64,000 nucleotides of DNA from Stomorhina lunata. Its lineage: Eukaryota; Arthropoda; Insecta; Diptera; Rhiniidae. A program made the position numbers and the translations under genes. The stretch is taken from assembly GCA_933228675.1 (NCBI GenBank), contig OW121740.1:806001-870000 (forward strand), read 5' to 3'. Positions 22,184 to 35,798 of this stretch are shown here, in pieces. Every line of letters starts with the position of its first letter. The first letter of the stretch is position 1. The notes below the pieces were generated by a model. It was given only the letters and a program-made list of their open reading frames with translations. It was not told the origin of the DNA and did no database searches.

Positions 22184-25100
22184 TTAAACTAATTGTGTAT
22201 AACGTTTCAGCAATTTATCCACAATCGGGCATTCCCCAAATGTTTCATCACAGTTTGCTCCATTTTGGCCGACTACTCGAGCGTTTATGTAACGTTCATC
22301 GACGGTTGAATCTAAAGGTCTTAAAGCAGATAAAATAATCAATAAACACAGGTCAACAAAATTTTGTGGCACGAGTTTTATTGATCAAATTTAGATGGTT
22401 TTGGTCTTTGGTTCCAAATTGGCTCTGGTTTTCGAGACTAATTTATTATATTATTTCTTTATTAAATAAGTCAGAAAAAAATAGGAGAAACATCAAAAGT
22501 TTTTCTATTATCATATAAGTGGATATATTTTAAACAAATTAATCTATAACATACTGATTTCTATCAAGAACTTTTCATTTTATTAAAATTTAAGTACATA
22601 TCGTCACCTAAAAGACGAAATAACCTATCTACAGTTTTCAAAAGTATCGGGAGAAGGAAAAAAGTTATAAAATTGGAACTATTTGCAATATTTAAACGAA
22701 AACTATGTATTTAGATTGAAATGAAACCAGAAAGTGCGTTATGGTTCTCTAGGTACAAAAACTGTAATAATTTGTTCATTTGTGATATTAGATGTTCAAA
22801 ATTTTGCACAGATATACGTTACTAGCTTTATAACCCGCTACTTCGTTAGCGGCACCATTTGAATTGATTAAATTAAATACTTATTGGTTCTTAAGATACA
22901 TATAGGACAAAATAAGTACCTACCCTCTACATTTTCAAAAAAGTACTACACACGCCTCCCTTATTTTTGTTCTTGTTCTTGTCGCTTTTGATTTTGAATA
23001 TTTTACAAAAGTTTCCTTTTTTTACCCGTTGTTTACCCCTGATCAGCCAAATTAAAAAAAAAAATCCGGATACATGTCCTAATATTTTTATTGCTGATCT
23101 TAACTCCATTTTTGTTAATTGAAAAAATACCAAACACCTGTCACATATTTCTTCAATGTCAATAGAACAGTCCATAAATCATTGATTTATTTATTATTTT
23201 ATTGATTTAAACAACATGCACAGTTTAAAAGGAAAAAACCTATCATTAAATTTTTGACCCGTTTTTGTTATTTTCGATTGCGGTATAAATTTTGTTTCTA
23301 TAATAATTGATTCAAAAATTATATATGGGTCAAAAAAGTACCAAAATTTAGTTTTTATCCTTTTTATTTCCTATTTTTAGCTCATTTACGAAAAGTACCT
23401 ACTAAAAACATGACTTTTTATTTTTCTATTCGATCTAAATCCAATTTAAATTTTTTTTCTGTCGATATTAGTGTCAGAGATATAACTTTACTAATGTTTT
23501 TATTTTCTACCCTATTTTAACCCCAAAACTGTTTAATTTGCAAAAAGTACTGAAAAGTCCCTTAATTGTTAGGGCTGATCTTAGACCATTTTAGTGTTTG
23601 TTTCCATCCATTAGGTTTAGAAGATATAATGTCATCGATTTTTCTCTTTTTTACCCCTTTTATTGACACATCTCTAATTTATATTTCTGACTTCATTAGC
23701 TTAAATGAATATTTTCTCGTTTTCACCTCTTTGAACCCCATTTATCGTAAAAGTACCAAGCACATGTTTAATATTTTGTTAATACTTATTGATTGTGGCA
23801 TAAAGTGAGTCTTTATGTTTATAAGTTCAAAAGATACGTATGGGTTAAAAAAAAGTACAAAAATATAATTTTTACCCTTTTTGCCCTTATTAGTGCCATT
23901 TCCAAAAAAAGTACAGAACACATGTCCCTTTCTTTTTCTAGCCGATTATATGATTTATTCATTTTCTAGCCTGTTTTAACCATAAGTGGCCAAATAAAAA
24001 AAAAAAAGACCGAACCCGTGTCCTTTAATTTTTAATGCTGATCATAGACCAATTTAATCTTTGTTTCTATCACTTTTGATTTAGAAGATATTACGTTACC
24101 GATTTTTCCCCCTTTTTACTCCACTTTTTAACCACTAAACAGCACATGTCTTATACTTTTTCAATATGAATCCACCCGTCTGTAAATTATAGTTCTGGCT
24201 TCATTAGTTAAAAACCTACCCTTGAATATTTCCCAGTTTTTATCTTTTTTACCTCAATTATCGTAAAAGTACCAAATACGTGTCTAATAATTCTTTGTTA
24301 CTTATCAATTGTGACGTTTACTGTTTCTCTATTCCTATCGTTTTGAATTTCGGAAATATGACGTTACTAATATTTCCCATTTTTTCCCTGTTTTAACCCC
24401 AAAACGGCCGAATTAAAGAAAAAAGTATCGAATACATGTTCCTTAACTTAAAGTGCCGATTTTAGACCGATTTAGTTTTTGTTTCTATCACTTTTGGCTA
24501 AGAAGATACATATACCGATTTTTACCCCCAAAATTAAAAAAGTACCAGACACTTATTTTACTTTTTTCAGTGTCAATTTACCAGCCAATAAATTATGCTT
24601 CTGGCTTCATTAGACGAAAAGATTCTTAGCTAAAAAGCAAAAAACCTACTCTTGAATATTTTACCTCTTTTTACCTTTTCGTCCCACATTAATCGCAAAA
24701 GTACCAAATACGTGTTTAATAGTTTTTTAATGCCTATCAGTTGCGATATAAATTATGTTTCTATGTTTATTAGTTCAAAAGATATATATGGGTTAAAAAA
24801 GTACCAAAATACAGTTTTTACCCTTTTTTATTCTTATTAGTACCATTTTTGAAATAGTACCAAATACGTGCCATTTATTTTTTTATCCGATTCAAATCCA
24901 ATTTAAACTTCGTTTGCATCGGTGTTAGTTTCGGAGATATTATGTTACTAATTTCTCCCTTTTCTACCCTGTTTTACCCTTTAAAAGGTCGAATTTCAAA
25001 AAAGTACCGAACACGTGTCCCTTAATTTTTAGTGCTGATCTCAGACTAATTTAGTTTTTGTTTCTATCACTTTTGATTTAGAAGATATATTTTTACCCCC

Positions 25101-28100
25101 AAAATTAAAAAAAGTACCAAAAATGTATTTTATTTTTTCTTTGTCAATCGACCAGTCAATAAATTATACTTCTGGCTTCATTAGCCTAAAAGATATCCAT
25201 AGGTAAAAACAAAAAACCTACCCTTAAATATTTTCCCTTTTTTACCCTTTTGTACCCCCATTAATCGCAAAAGTACAAAATACGTATTTAATTGTTTTTA
25301 ATATCTATCTGTTGCAATATAAATTATGTTTCTATGTTTATTAGTTCAAAAGATACATATTAGTTGAAAAAAGTACCAAAATATAGTTTTTACCCTTTTT
25401 CATTCTTATTGGTGCCATTTTCAAAAAAGTACCAAACACGTGTCCCCTTATTTTTCTAGCCAATTTAAATCCAATTTCAACTTTGTTTCTATCTGCATTG
25501 GTTTCGGAGATATGATGTTACTGATTTCTCCCTTTTCTACCCTGTTTTATCTTCTAGGAGGTTGAATTTCATAAAAGTCCCTTGGTTTTAAGTGCCGATC
25601 TCAGACCAATTTAGTTTTTGTTTCTATCACTTTTGGTTTAGAAGATATACTTTACAGATTTTTACCCCCAAAATTAAAAAAAAGTACCAAACTCGTAGTT
25701 TATTTTTTTCAATGTCCATCGACCAGTCAATAAATTATACTTCTAGCTTCATTAGCCTTAAAGATATCCATGGCTAAAAACCAAAAAACCTATCCTTGAA
25801 TATTTTCCCTTTTTTTACCCTTTTGTACCCCATTAATCGCAAAAGTACGAAATACGTATTTAGTTTTTTTTTAATATCTATCAGTTGCGATATAAAATGT
25901 GTTCCTATGTTTATTAGTTCAAAAGATACATATGGGTTAAAAAAGGTACCAAAATATAGTTTTTACCCTTTTTTATCCTTATTAGTGCCATTTTCAAAAA
26001 AGTACCAAACACGTGTCCCCTTATTTTTGTAGGCGATTCAAATCCAATTTCAACTTTGTTTCTGTCTATGTTGGTTTCGGAGATATGATGTTACTAATTT
26101 CTCCCTTTTCTACCCTGTTTTGCCCGCTAGGCGGCCGATTTTCAAAAAAGTACCGAACACGTGTCCCTTAATTTTTAGTGCTAATCTCAAGCCAATTTAA
26201 TTTTCGCTTCTATCGCTGTTGGTTAAGGAGATATAATGTTACCGATTTTTCCCTTTTTTACCCTTTTAATTGAAAAAAGTACCAAACACGTATTTAATAT
26301 TTTGTACTGGGAAATCGACCTCCCTATAAATTTTATTGGTAGCTTTATTGGTTCAAGTCAAATACAAAGAAAAAGAAAAATGGACCTACCCTAAATTTTT
26401 TTCCCCGCTTTTCCCCCTTTTTGAACCCTGAATCAAAAAAGTACCAAACACGTGTCTAATATTTGTTTCTTGTTTACCGGCTCCGTTTTGAGTTTTGTTA
26501 CTCTGTTGATTGGTTCAAAAAATACACATAGGTTTAAAAAAGTACCAACATTTCATTTTTACCCTTTTTACCCCCTATTTGTCCCATCTGCTAAAAAGTA
26601 CCAAACACGTGTCTACTTATTTTTGCAGCTGATCCCAACGCAATTTCAATTTTAGGCATATGACGTTTACTTCCGGAGATACAGCATTACTAATTTTTCC
26701 CTTTTTTACCCCTTTTTACCCCCTTAGAGGCCGAATTTCCAAAAATCCCGTCTTAGTGGATCTATACTTTGAAAAAGGTACCCGCTGTCAAAATTTCAGC
26801 TCTCTAGCTTTAGCCGTTTGGGCTGTGCGATGATGAGTCAGTCAATCAGTCAGTCAGTCAGTCACGTTAGAGTTTTATATATATAGATGACTAGCTTTAT
26901 AACCCGCTACTTCGTTAGCGGCACCATTTGAATTGACAAAGTTACAAAATTTACCAAAATAACTTTTTCACTTATTTATCAATTCCGATATAAATTAAAT
27001 TAAATACTTATTGGTTCTTAAGATACATATAGGACAAAATAAGTACCTACCCTCTACATTTTCAAAAAAGAACTACACACGGCTCCCTTATTTTTGTAGC
27101 TGACCCAATTTTGATTGCTAACCCAATTTAAATCTTGTTCTTGTCGCTTTTGATTTTGAATATTTTACAAAAGTTTCCTTTTTTTTACCCGTTGTTTACC
27201 CCTGATCAGCCAAATTAAAAAAAAATCCGGATACATGTCCTAATATTTTTATTGCTGATCTTAACTCCATTTTTGTTAATTGAAAAAAATACCAAACACC
27301 TGTCACATATTTCTTCAATGTCAATAGAACAGTCCATAAATCATTGATTTATTTATAATTTTATTGATTTAAACAACATGCACAGTTTAAAAGGAAAAAA
27401 CCTATCTTTAAATTTTTGACCCGTTTTGTTATTTTCGATTGACCGTTTTTGTTATTTTCGATTGCGGTATAAATTTTGTTTCTATAATAATTGATTCAAA
27501 AATTATATATGGGTCAAAAAAGTACCAAAATTTAGTTTTTATCCTTTTTATTCCCTATTTTTAGCTCATTTACGAAAAGTACCTACTAAAAACATGACTT
27601 TTTATTTTTCTATTCGATCTAAATCCAATTTAAATTTTTTTTCTGTCGATATTAGTATCAGAGATATAACTTTACTAATGTTTTCATTTTCTACCCTATT
27701 TTAACCCCAAAACTGTTTAATTTGCAAAAAGTACTGAAAAGTCCCTTAATTTTTAGGGCTGATCTTAGACCATTTTAGTGTTTGTTTCCATCCATTAGGT
27801 TAAGAAGATATAATGTCATCGATTTTTCCCTTTTTTACCTTTGATTGACACATCTCTAATTTATACTTCTGACTTCATTAGCTTAAATGAATATTTTCCC
27901 GTTTTCACATTTTGGAACCCCATTTATCGTAAAAGTACCAAGCACATGTTTAATATTTTGTTAATACTTATTGATTGTGGCATAAAGTGAGTCTTTATGT
28001 TTATAAGTTCAAAAGATACGCATGGATTAAAAAAAAGTACAAAAATATAGTTTTTACCCTTTTTGCCCTTGTTAGTGCCATTTTCAAAAAAAGTACAGAA

Positions 28101-31100
28101 CACATGTCCCTTTCATTTTCTAGCCGATTATATGATTTATTCATTTTCTAGCCTGTTTTAACCATAAGCGGCCAAATTAAAAAAAAAAAATACCGAACCC
28201 GTGTCCTTTAATTTTTAATGCTGATCATAGACCAATTTAATCTTTGTTTCTATCACTTTTGATTTATGAGATATTACGTTACCGATTTTCCCCCTTTTTA
28301 CTCCAAAAATTAAAAAAAGGAATCAATCGCGTGTCTTATACTTCTGCAATGTGAATAGACCTGTCTGTAAATTATACTTCTGGCTTTATTTGTTTAAATG
28401 ATATTCATAGTTTTTACTCTTTTGTGCCTCATTTATCGTAAAAGCGCGAAGCACCATCTTAATTTTTGTTAGTCCTTATCAATTGTGATGTAAATAGAGT
28501 ATTTATGTTTATTAGTTCAAGAGATACTTATAGGGTTAATAAAGTACCAAAATATAGTTTTTTTCCTTTTTCTCTCTTATTAGTTCCATTTCCAAAAAAG
28601 TACCAAACTCGTGTCCCCTTTTTTTGCAAGATGATCCAAATCCAATTTCAACTTTGTTTCTAACAATGTAAATTTCGGAGATATGATGTTACTAATTTAT
28701 CCATTTTCTTTTTCAATTTACTTTTTCAATATGAATCCACCCGTCTGTAAATTATAGTTCTGGCTTCATTAGTTAAAAACCTACCCTTGAATATTTCCCA
28801 GTTTTTATCTTTTTTACCTCAATTATCGTAAAAGTACCAAATACGTGTCTAATAATTCTTTGTTACTTATCAATTGTGACGTTTACTGTTTCTCTATGTT
28901 TGTTATTTCAAAAGATACGTATGGGTTCAAAAAAAGTACCAAAATATAGTTTTTGCCCTTTTTTACCCTTATTAGTACCATATTCAAAAAAGTACCAAAT
29001 ACGTTTCTCGTTTTTTTTTCAGCCCATCCGAAGCAAATTTCAACTCTATTCCTATCGTTTTGAATTTCGGAGATATGACGTTACTAATATTTTCCATTTT
29101 TTTCCCTGTTTTAACCATAAAACGGCCGAATTAAAGAAAAAAGTACCGAATACATGTCCCGTAATTTAAAGTGCCGATTTTAGACCGATTTAGTTGTTGT
29201 TTCTATCACTTTTGGCTAAGAAGATATATTTTTACCCCCAAAATTAAAAAAGTACCAGACACTTATTTTACTTTTTTCAGTGTCAATTTACCAGCCAATA
29301 AATTATGCTTCTGGCTTCATTAGCTGAAAAGATATTCTTAGCTAAAAAGCAAAAAACCTACTCTTGAATATTTTCCCTTTTTTTACCCTTTCGTCCCACA
29401 TTAATCGCAAAAGTACCAAATACGTGTTTAATAGTTTTTTATTGCCTATCAGTTGCAATATAAATTATGTTTCTATGTTTATTAGTTCAAAAGATATATA
29501 TATGGGTTAAAAAAGTACCAAAATATAGTACCATTTTTGAAATAGTACTAAATACGTGGCCATTTATTTTTTTATCCGATTCAAATCCAATTTAAACTTC
29601 GTTTGCATCGGTGTTAGTTTCGGAGATATGATGTTACTAATTTCTCCCTTTTCTACCCTGTTTTACCCTTTAAAAGGTCGAATTTCAAAAAAGTACCGAA
29701 CACGTGTCCCTTAATTTTTAGTGCTGATCTCAGACTAATTTAGTTTTTGTTTCTATCACTTTTGATTTAGAAGATATATTTTTACCCCCAAAATTAAAAA
29801 AAGTACCAAAAATGTATTTTATTTTTTCTTTGTCAATCGACCAGTCAATAAATTATTCTTCTGGCTTCATTAGCCTAAAAGATATCCATAGCTAAAAACA
29901 AAAAACCTACCCTTAAATATTTTCCCTTTTTTACCCTTTTGTACCCCATTAATCGCAAAAGTACCAAATACGTATTTAATTGTTTTTTAATATCTATCTG
30001 TTGCGATATAAATTATGTTTCTATGTTTATTAGTTCAAAAGATACATATTAGTTGAAAAAAGTACCAAAATATAGTTTTTACCCTTTTGTATCCTTATTG
30101 GTGCCATTTTCAAAAAAGTACTAAACACGTGTCCCCTTATTTTTCTAGCCGATTTAAATCCAATTTCAACTTTGTTTCTATCTGTATTGGTTTCGGAGAT
30201 ATGATGTTACTGATTTCTCCCTTTTCTACCCTGTTTTACCTTTTAGGAGGTTGAATTTCATAAAAGTACCGAACACTTGTCCCTTGGTTTTAAGTGCCGA
30301 TCTCAGACCAATTTAGTTTCTGTTTCTATCAGTTTTGGTTTAGAAGATATACTTTACAGATTTTTACCCCCAAAATTAAAAAAAAGTACCAAACTCGTAG
30401 TTTATTTTTTTCAATGTCCATCGACTAGTCAATAAATTATACTTCTGGCTTCATTAGCCTTAAAGATATCCATGGCTAAAAACCAAAAAACCTATCCTTG
30501 AATATTTTCCCTTTTTTTACCCTTTTGTACCCCATTAATCGTAAAAGTACCAAATACATATTTAGTTTTTTTTTAATATCTATCGATTGCGATATAAAAT
30601 GTGTTTCTATGTTTATTAGTTCAAAAGATACATATGGGTTAAAAAAAGTACCAAAATATAGTTTTTACCCTTTTTTATCCTTATTAGTGGGATTTTCAAA
30701 AAAGTACCAAGCACGTGTCCCCTTATTTTTCTAGGCGATTCAAATCCAATTTCAACTTTGTTTCTGTCTATGTTGGTTTCGGAGATATGATGTTACTAAT
30801 TTCTCCCTTTTCTAACCTGTTTTGCCCGCTAGGCGGCCGATTTTCAAAAAAGTACCGAACACGTGTCCCTTAATTTTTAGTGCTAATCTCAAGCCAATTT
30901 AATTTTTGCTTCTATCGCTGTTGGTTAAGGAGATATAATGTTACCGATTTTTCCCTTTTTTACCCTTTTAATTGAAAAAAGTACCAAACACGTATTTAAT
31001 ATTTTGTACTGGGCAATCGACCTCCTTATAAATTTTATTGGTAGCTTTATTGGTTCAAGTCAAATACAAAGAAAAAGAAAAATGGACCTACCCTAAATTT

Positions 31101-33896
31101 TTTCCCCGCTTTTCCCCCTTTTTGAACCCTGAATCAAGAAAGTACCAAACACGTATCTAATATTTTTTTCTTGTTTACCGGCTCCGTTTTGAATTTTGTT
31201 ACTCTGTTGATTGGTTCAAAAGATACACATGGGTTTAAAAAAGTACCAACATTTCATTTTTACCCTTTTTACCCCCTATTTGTCCCATCTGCTAAAAAGT
31301 ACCAAACACGTGTCTACTTATTTTTGCAGCTGATCCCAACGCAATTTCAATTTCGGGCCTATGACGTTTACTTCCGGAGATACAGCATTACTAATTTTTC
31401 CCTTTTTTACCCCTTTTTACCCCCTTAGAGGCCGAATTTCCAAAAATCCCGTCTTAGTGGATCTATATTTTGAAAAAGGTACCCGCTGTCAAAATTTCAG
31501 CTCTCTAGCTTTAGCCGTTTGGGCTGTGCGATGATGAGTCAGTCAATCAGTCAGTCAGTCAGTCAGTCACGTTAGAGTTTTATATATATAGATATAGGGA
31601 ATAATAATCCATAAAAAACTCAATTTTGAGATTTTTTCAGATAGGTTATTTGATTTTTAAGATGACGAGATTAGAATATCTGTTAAAATTTGTTGTTTTA
31701 ATTTGTAACAAAACCTATAGTTCTTGAACGATTATAACAAAATACAGCTCGTCTTGCTTAGAACATATCCATCTATACATCAATAGAAAAGAAATGGAAC
31801 ATTTGTTGTCATTTATATTTGTTATGATTTTTTTAATACAGAAGCCGCTGAGTAGATTAAAAAATATTTTTAGTGCAACTCAAACTCAACTGTTGCCGAA
31901 TTAATATGAGTTGTACAAAACAATTATGTCTCGAAAACTAGATCCAAATAAAAAACTAAAATCATTTTCGGATTCAACAGACAAGATATATCTAAAAATT
32001 AACTCAAAAGTTCGTGCCACAGCAAAAAGTTCAATATTTTCATAGCTGGGAAATAATTAAGTTGATTTATGAACTAAATTTTCTTTTTTACTCACGTGAA
32101 TATTGTATTAATTATTTGGTGGTAAATATTTCTGCCATAATCATCGCCATCGGTCATGTATTCTTCATTACTTGGATAAAAGTCTTCGCTTAAAGGAGCA
32201 CGCGTCACTTCACAAATGGCCTTTAGCAAACATTCTTTACCAAATCTGCGTTAATGTTAATCAAAACGTTAGTGTTACAGAAAAAAAAAGAAGTAAGAAT
32301 GGGCTATGGTCGGACAAGTTTGATTATTTGATATCCTTTCCTTTTAAGTTAAGATATTTACCAACAACTTTTAAAGTTGTTCTTATGTCTTAGAGCAAAC
32401 TTTTTCAATATTTCGAGATTAGTCATTCCTAAGACCAATTGTGGAAACATTTTTTCAAAAGACTTATGTGTGCAAAGTTTTTACAAAAAATGCATTATCT
32501 TTAGATTTATAACATTTTTTGTAATTTTTCTGGCTATTTAAAAGACTTAAGAGTGTGTCTTGTATGAGAGGTATGGTCAAATATGGGCCGATTCCAACAA
32601 AACTTGATACACTTATTTCTGTTACCATAAATTTTATTAACACCAAAATAAATGTGTTGCTATAGGAGTACGACTTCAAAAATTCTTGGACAAAAAAGTA
32701 TCTAAACCAAATTTAATTTCTACTTTAAACTTAAACTCACAAGGACATCCAGTCACATAAACGGACTTCGTTAAACTAAAAGGTGGGTCTTAGACCAATA
32801 TTTCTTTGCTTTTATCAATAAATTATTTATTACATTTATTAATAAATGAATTAAACTGGAATAAAGTGAAACTTTTGTATAAAATTTTTGTATAACAAGT
32901 TTGCAATTTCAACAAAATATAGTTTTTTATTTCGTCATAATTTTAAAAACTAACATCCTAATTCATAATCAAGAAATTAAGCTATAGTTAGCTTATAATT
33001 CAAATTTTCCATACAAATTTTAAATTATTAGAATTTAATAATTTTAAAATTTGTTTATGAATTGGGGGGTAAGTTTCAAGTTGAAATAAGCAAATAATGA
33101 TAAGGGGCTGTTCACATATTACATAACACTATTTTCGAAGAATAGGTGGAAATTGGAATGTCCATCTATTCGTCTGTCTGCTCGTAATATTGTTAAATCA
33201 TGATTCATGTTTTGGAGAGTATTTTCCAATCACTCTTGTATAATACACATATAAAAATTGTTGAGAACAAAATATGTTATGAAATGAAATAAAAAACGCT
33301 ATTTGTAAAAAGTTTACCGTTCGAAAACTGTCTCCAAATATTTATAGAAAAGGACACGGCTTTTATCATATAGTTTTAGCATATCTGTAGAACGCTTACG
33401 AGTACTAGCACGTGCTGGAAATGTTGATGTGTTGAAAAAGCTCCACCAGTACAAAGGAACGTTTGGTGGTGTATATTGCATTTGAAAATTATAAAAATAG
33501 TTTAAAGATCTGGTTTTATCTGCCATCATAATCGGGAACGAGGTACCTAAAACCAGCTGAAATTTAAAAAGTAAAAACAAGAAATCATGAGCAAAATTGT
33601 ATTTTATTTAATTAATAATTTATTTATTTATGAAAATTTTATAGTAAACTTACTTTCACTACTCCACTATTCTGAAAGATTAAAAATCGTTTAATTCTTT
33701 CCGAGCTCCTCTTATCTTTAGTTTCGTTCGATGTAGAATTTTCGTAAATTTTTGTTGCATTTGAATGTTCCTTTAACTCAGCGAAATTATAAGTATAAAA
33801 CAAATTATGGATTTTATAGTAAATTAATAAAATTGAAAGAATAACGAATATTGAAAAATTTAATTTTTTGTTACAATTAAATGAAATAAATTTCAT
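22184..33896 (-). CDS. DM4/12 family secreted protein, gene 2 (9.8-kb intron)
   Basis: Minus-strand exons 33896-33654, 33556-33318, 32245-32096 and 22319-22184 add to 768 nt (255 aa) with all phases closing (0, 2, 2). The N-terminus has a hydrophobic signal-anchor (FSIFVILSILLIYY, about 14-27). Then come a basic site RIKR before FLIFQNSGVVKLVLGTSFP, an RKRS site (about 141-144), and the DM4/12 core FGKECLLKAICEVTRAP. The last exon gives IFTPLDSTVDERYINA and NCDETFGECP. The third intron (22320-32095, 9776 bp) is far longer than any other here because two Helitron-like elements sit in it. The exon 3 donor AC|GTGAGT and exon 4 acceptor AAG|ACC rejoin to TTC ACA CCT in frame, which strongly supports the link. 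Function unknown, probably extracellular. Confidence 0.85.
22822..26887 (-). mobile_element. Helitron-like element, family B, copy 1 (4.07 kb)
   Basis: On the minus strand the element begins A|TCTATATATATAAAACTCTA and ends with the hairpin CCGCTAACGAAGTAGCGG, then GTTATAAAGCTAG|T. A 5' TC, a 3' CTAG preceded by a hairpin about 10 bases away, and an A|T insertion point are diagnostic of Helitrons. Inside is an imperfect satellite: blocks such as AAAAAAGTACCAAACACGTG recur every 55-170 bp, with a higher-order period of about 570 bp (compare 24858, 25426, 26003). It encodes no Rep/helicase, so it is non-autonomous. It lies in intron 3 of the DM4/12 gene at 22184-33896. Confidence 0.8.
26891..31592 (-). 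mobile_element. Helitron-like element, family B, copy 2 (4.70 kb)
   Basis: Same termini and orientation as copy 1, from which it is separated by only TGA (26888-26890). The two copies are nearly identical over long stretches but differ by internal insertions and deletions. One example is about 70 bp after 26930 that copy 1 lacks; another is the stretch around 28310-28870. Both junctions keep A before and T after. The GTCA-rich run near 31546-31568 is close to the 5' end of the element on the minus strand. No open reading frame of note. Confidence 0.8.
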
Positions 33897-34666
33897 TTTC
33901 TTTTTTTTTATTAATTGGATCTTATTAAGGTTGAAAAATATTTGAAAAAAAAAACGGAAAATATCTAATCGAACTGTTTAAGTTAATTATTAAAATTCAA
34001 ATTGATTCTTTTTTAGTTTATGTATTTGTTTTTATGTGCAATATTTGAAAACGTTAATTTTGATGATGATGATTTCAACAATGACGATGATGATGATAGT
34101 GATGACAACGCAACTAGAACATGTTTATGGTTAAAATTCTAAAGTGGTTTTGCGTGTAATTAACACGTTGATACATGGTTTTTATGCCATAAATTGCAAC
34201 GTTGACAATGTTTTTGCTTTCTTTTTTTTTTCATTGGTTTTTGGTTTATGATTGTGTCTATGACTGACTATGAATGAGTGAATCGGTGAGTGCTTCTGTA
34301 AGTGTAGAATGTGGGTTTTGATTTTTATTTATTTTTGTAATTTATGCTTATATTTTTCAAATACACTTGAACCTGTTTTTATGCGGTTACGAGGGATCGC
34401 AAAAAAATCCTTCTCTAAAGAAACTATTTTAAAAGATACCCTCACAAAAATAGTTTTTCCCAAAATTTTTAAAAACCTTTGCAATCTTTTCACTTCACAG
34501 TTTCTGCTTTGTACCTTTTGTCATTTGTTCTTCTTCTGTTATCCTTGACTCCCAGTGGAGCATAGTACCTCATTTGAGTCAATTGTGCTGGGCGGTAATA
34601 GATTAGTCAGAAACGCTACATTTTATATACACATAGAAAAAGAAATAATATTGAAATAATAGGTAT
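33897..34666. other. Intergenic DNA with a GAT-rich patch
   Basis: Upstream region of DM4/12 gene 2. It contains a trinucleotide-like GATGATGAT patch at 34058-34110 and is otherwise AT-rich. No gene seen. Confidence 0.4.
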
Positions 34667-35159
34667 ATTCGTTTACTTTCCAGTAAAAGTCCAGTAAGCT
34701 GAGTATTTACTGAGTAAATGAACGAATTTACTCTCACCAAATCATTTGTACAAGAAAAGTAAACGAACAGAAAATTTGTAAAAATCCAGTAAGCAAATCG
34801 AGACAACAAGAAAAAAACAATACAATAGACAATAAATAAATAAAAAATGACCTAAGCTTTTAATTTTTAATAAGTTATATACTTTTTAACTTCAAATTGT
34901 TCACTAAATAAAAATTGCTGCAAAATTGTAACTGTCTGTTTATCTTTTGTTTACGTTTTTAATTCATGTTGTTGTTGTTACTGAACTTTTACAAGCAAAA
35001 ATTTTCCCCGTAACATTTTACAAATACTCAGCAAATCAACTGTCACTTTTTCTCAAAAAATCTCTCTGTTTACATTTCCCCTCTTACTGAGTTTTGGGTA
35101 AACGAACGACTTTCCGTAACATTTTGTAATAATTTGTACAAATTTTAACGTAAACGAAT
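34667..35159. mobile_element. Possible inverted-repeat element
   Basis: ATTCGTTTAC at 34667-34676 matches GTAAACGAAT at 35150-35159 in inverted orientation. GTAAACGAA-like motifs also recur inside. The arms are only about 10 bp and no target duplication is clear, so this is a weak call. Confidence 0.35.
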
Positions 35160-35594
35160 GAATCTAATGATCTAAACAATATAATTTTTAAGCCGTTTTT
35201 ACCCTTTGTTACCATGTAAATAAAAAAGTATTTTGTTTTTAATAATAATTTAGAAAATAAAGAGACCTTATTTTTGGTACCATCTATTTGACAATAATAC
35301 ATTTTTATAAATGTAATTCATGAATGAAATAACTGAATTCAACCCTCAGTGACACATGTACAACATCTTATCAAAAAGTTATTACTACGAACTCTAAAGT
35401 ACTTTCCAAATTCTTATTTTATTGCCCCAATACTCCAGTTTCGTTATATCTAAAGATCAATCAATAAAATAAAAATAGAACAGGTTTTTTAGTAGTAGCT
35501 TTCTTCAGCCCTCCTGTTGTTAAAATATTTCTCTTGTTACAGAATTAACTACGACATGCGAAATTTCGCAACACTTGGTTTATACAAGTGCTAT

Positions 35595-35798
35595 ACCGCC
35601 GTGGTATATCAGGTTAGTCGTCCGCCTTGCATACCAGAAGTCCCAAGTTCGATCCCCTGTCAGACCCACTTGAAAGAAATAAATTTTCAAAAAACGCCGT
35701 CGGTTCACCTCATAACCCAGCTAGCCACTGGTTATTGAGTCTAAAAAAAAAAAAATATTATCGTATGCAGCTCATTGTCTGAGAGAAGTACCCCTTGT
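35595..35798 (+). mobile_element. tRNA-derived SINE, copy 1 (internal deletion)
   Basis: The head resembles a tRNA: GTGGTATATCAGGTTAGTC (A-box-like) and AAGTTCGATCCCC (B-box-like) at the usual spacing. The family body CAGACCCACTTGAAA... follows, then CTCATAACCCAGCTAGCCAC. The middle of the body seen in copy 2 is missing, and the unit ends GAGAGAAGTACCCCTTG. No long target duplication is evident. Confidence 0.75.

Noticed and set aside
23566..31428. Many 60-100-residue open frames with FKKVPK and YQTR motifs
   Set aside because: They recur with the satellite unit inside the Helitron-like elements and differ by frame; not genes.
31500..31592. GATGATGAGTC near the Helitron end as a hammerhead ribozyme core
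   Set aside because: The required CUGANGA and GAAA core elements are not present at the right spacing.
35595..35680. Possible tRNA gene
   Set aside because: The head resembles a tRNA but cannot form a full cloverleaf by eye, and the downstream body repeats at three other sites, so it is a SINE.
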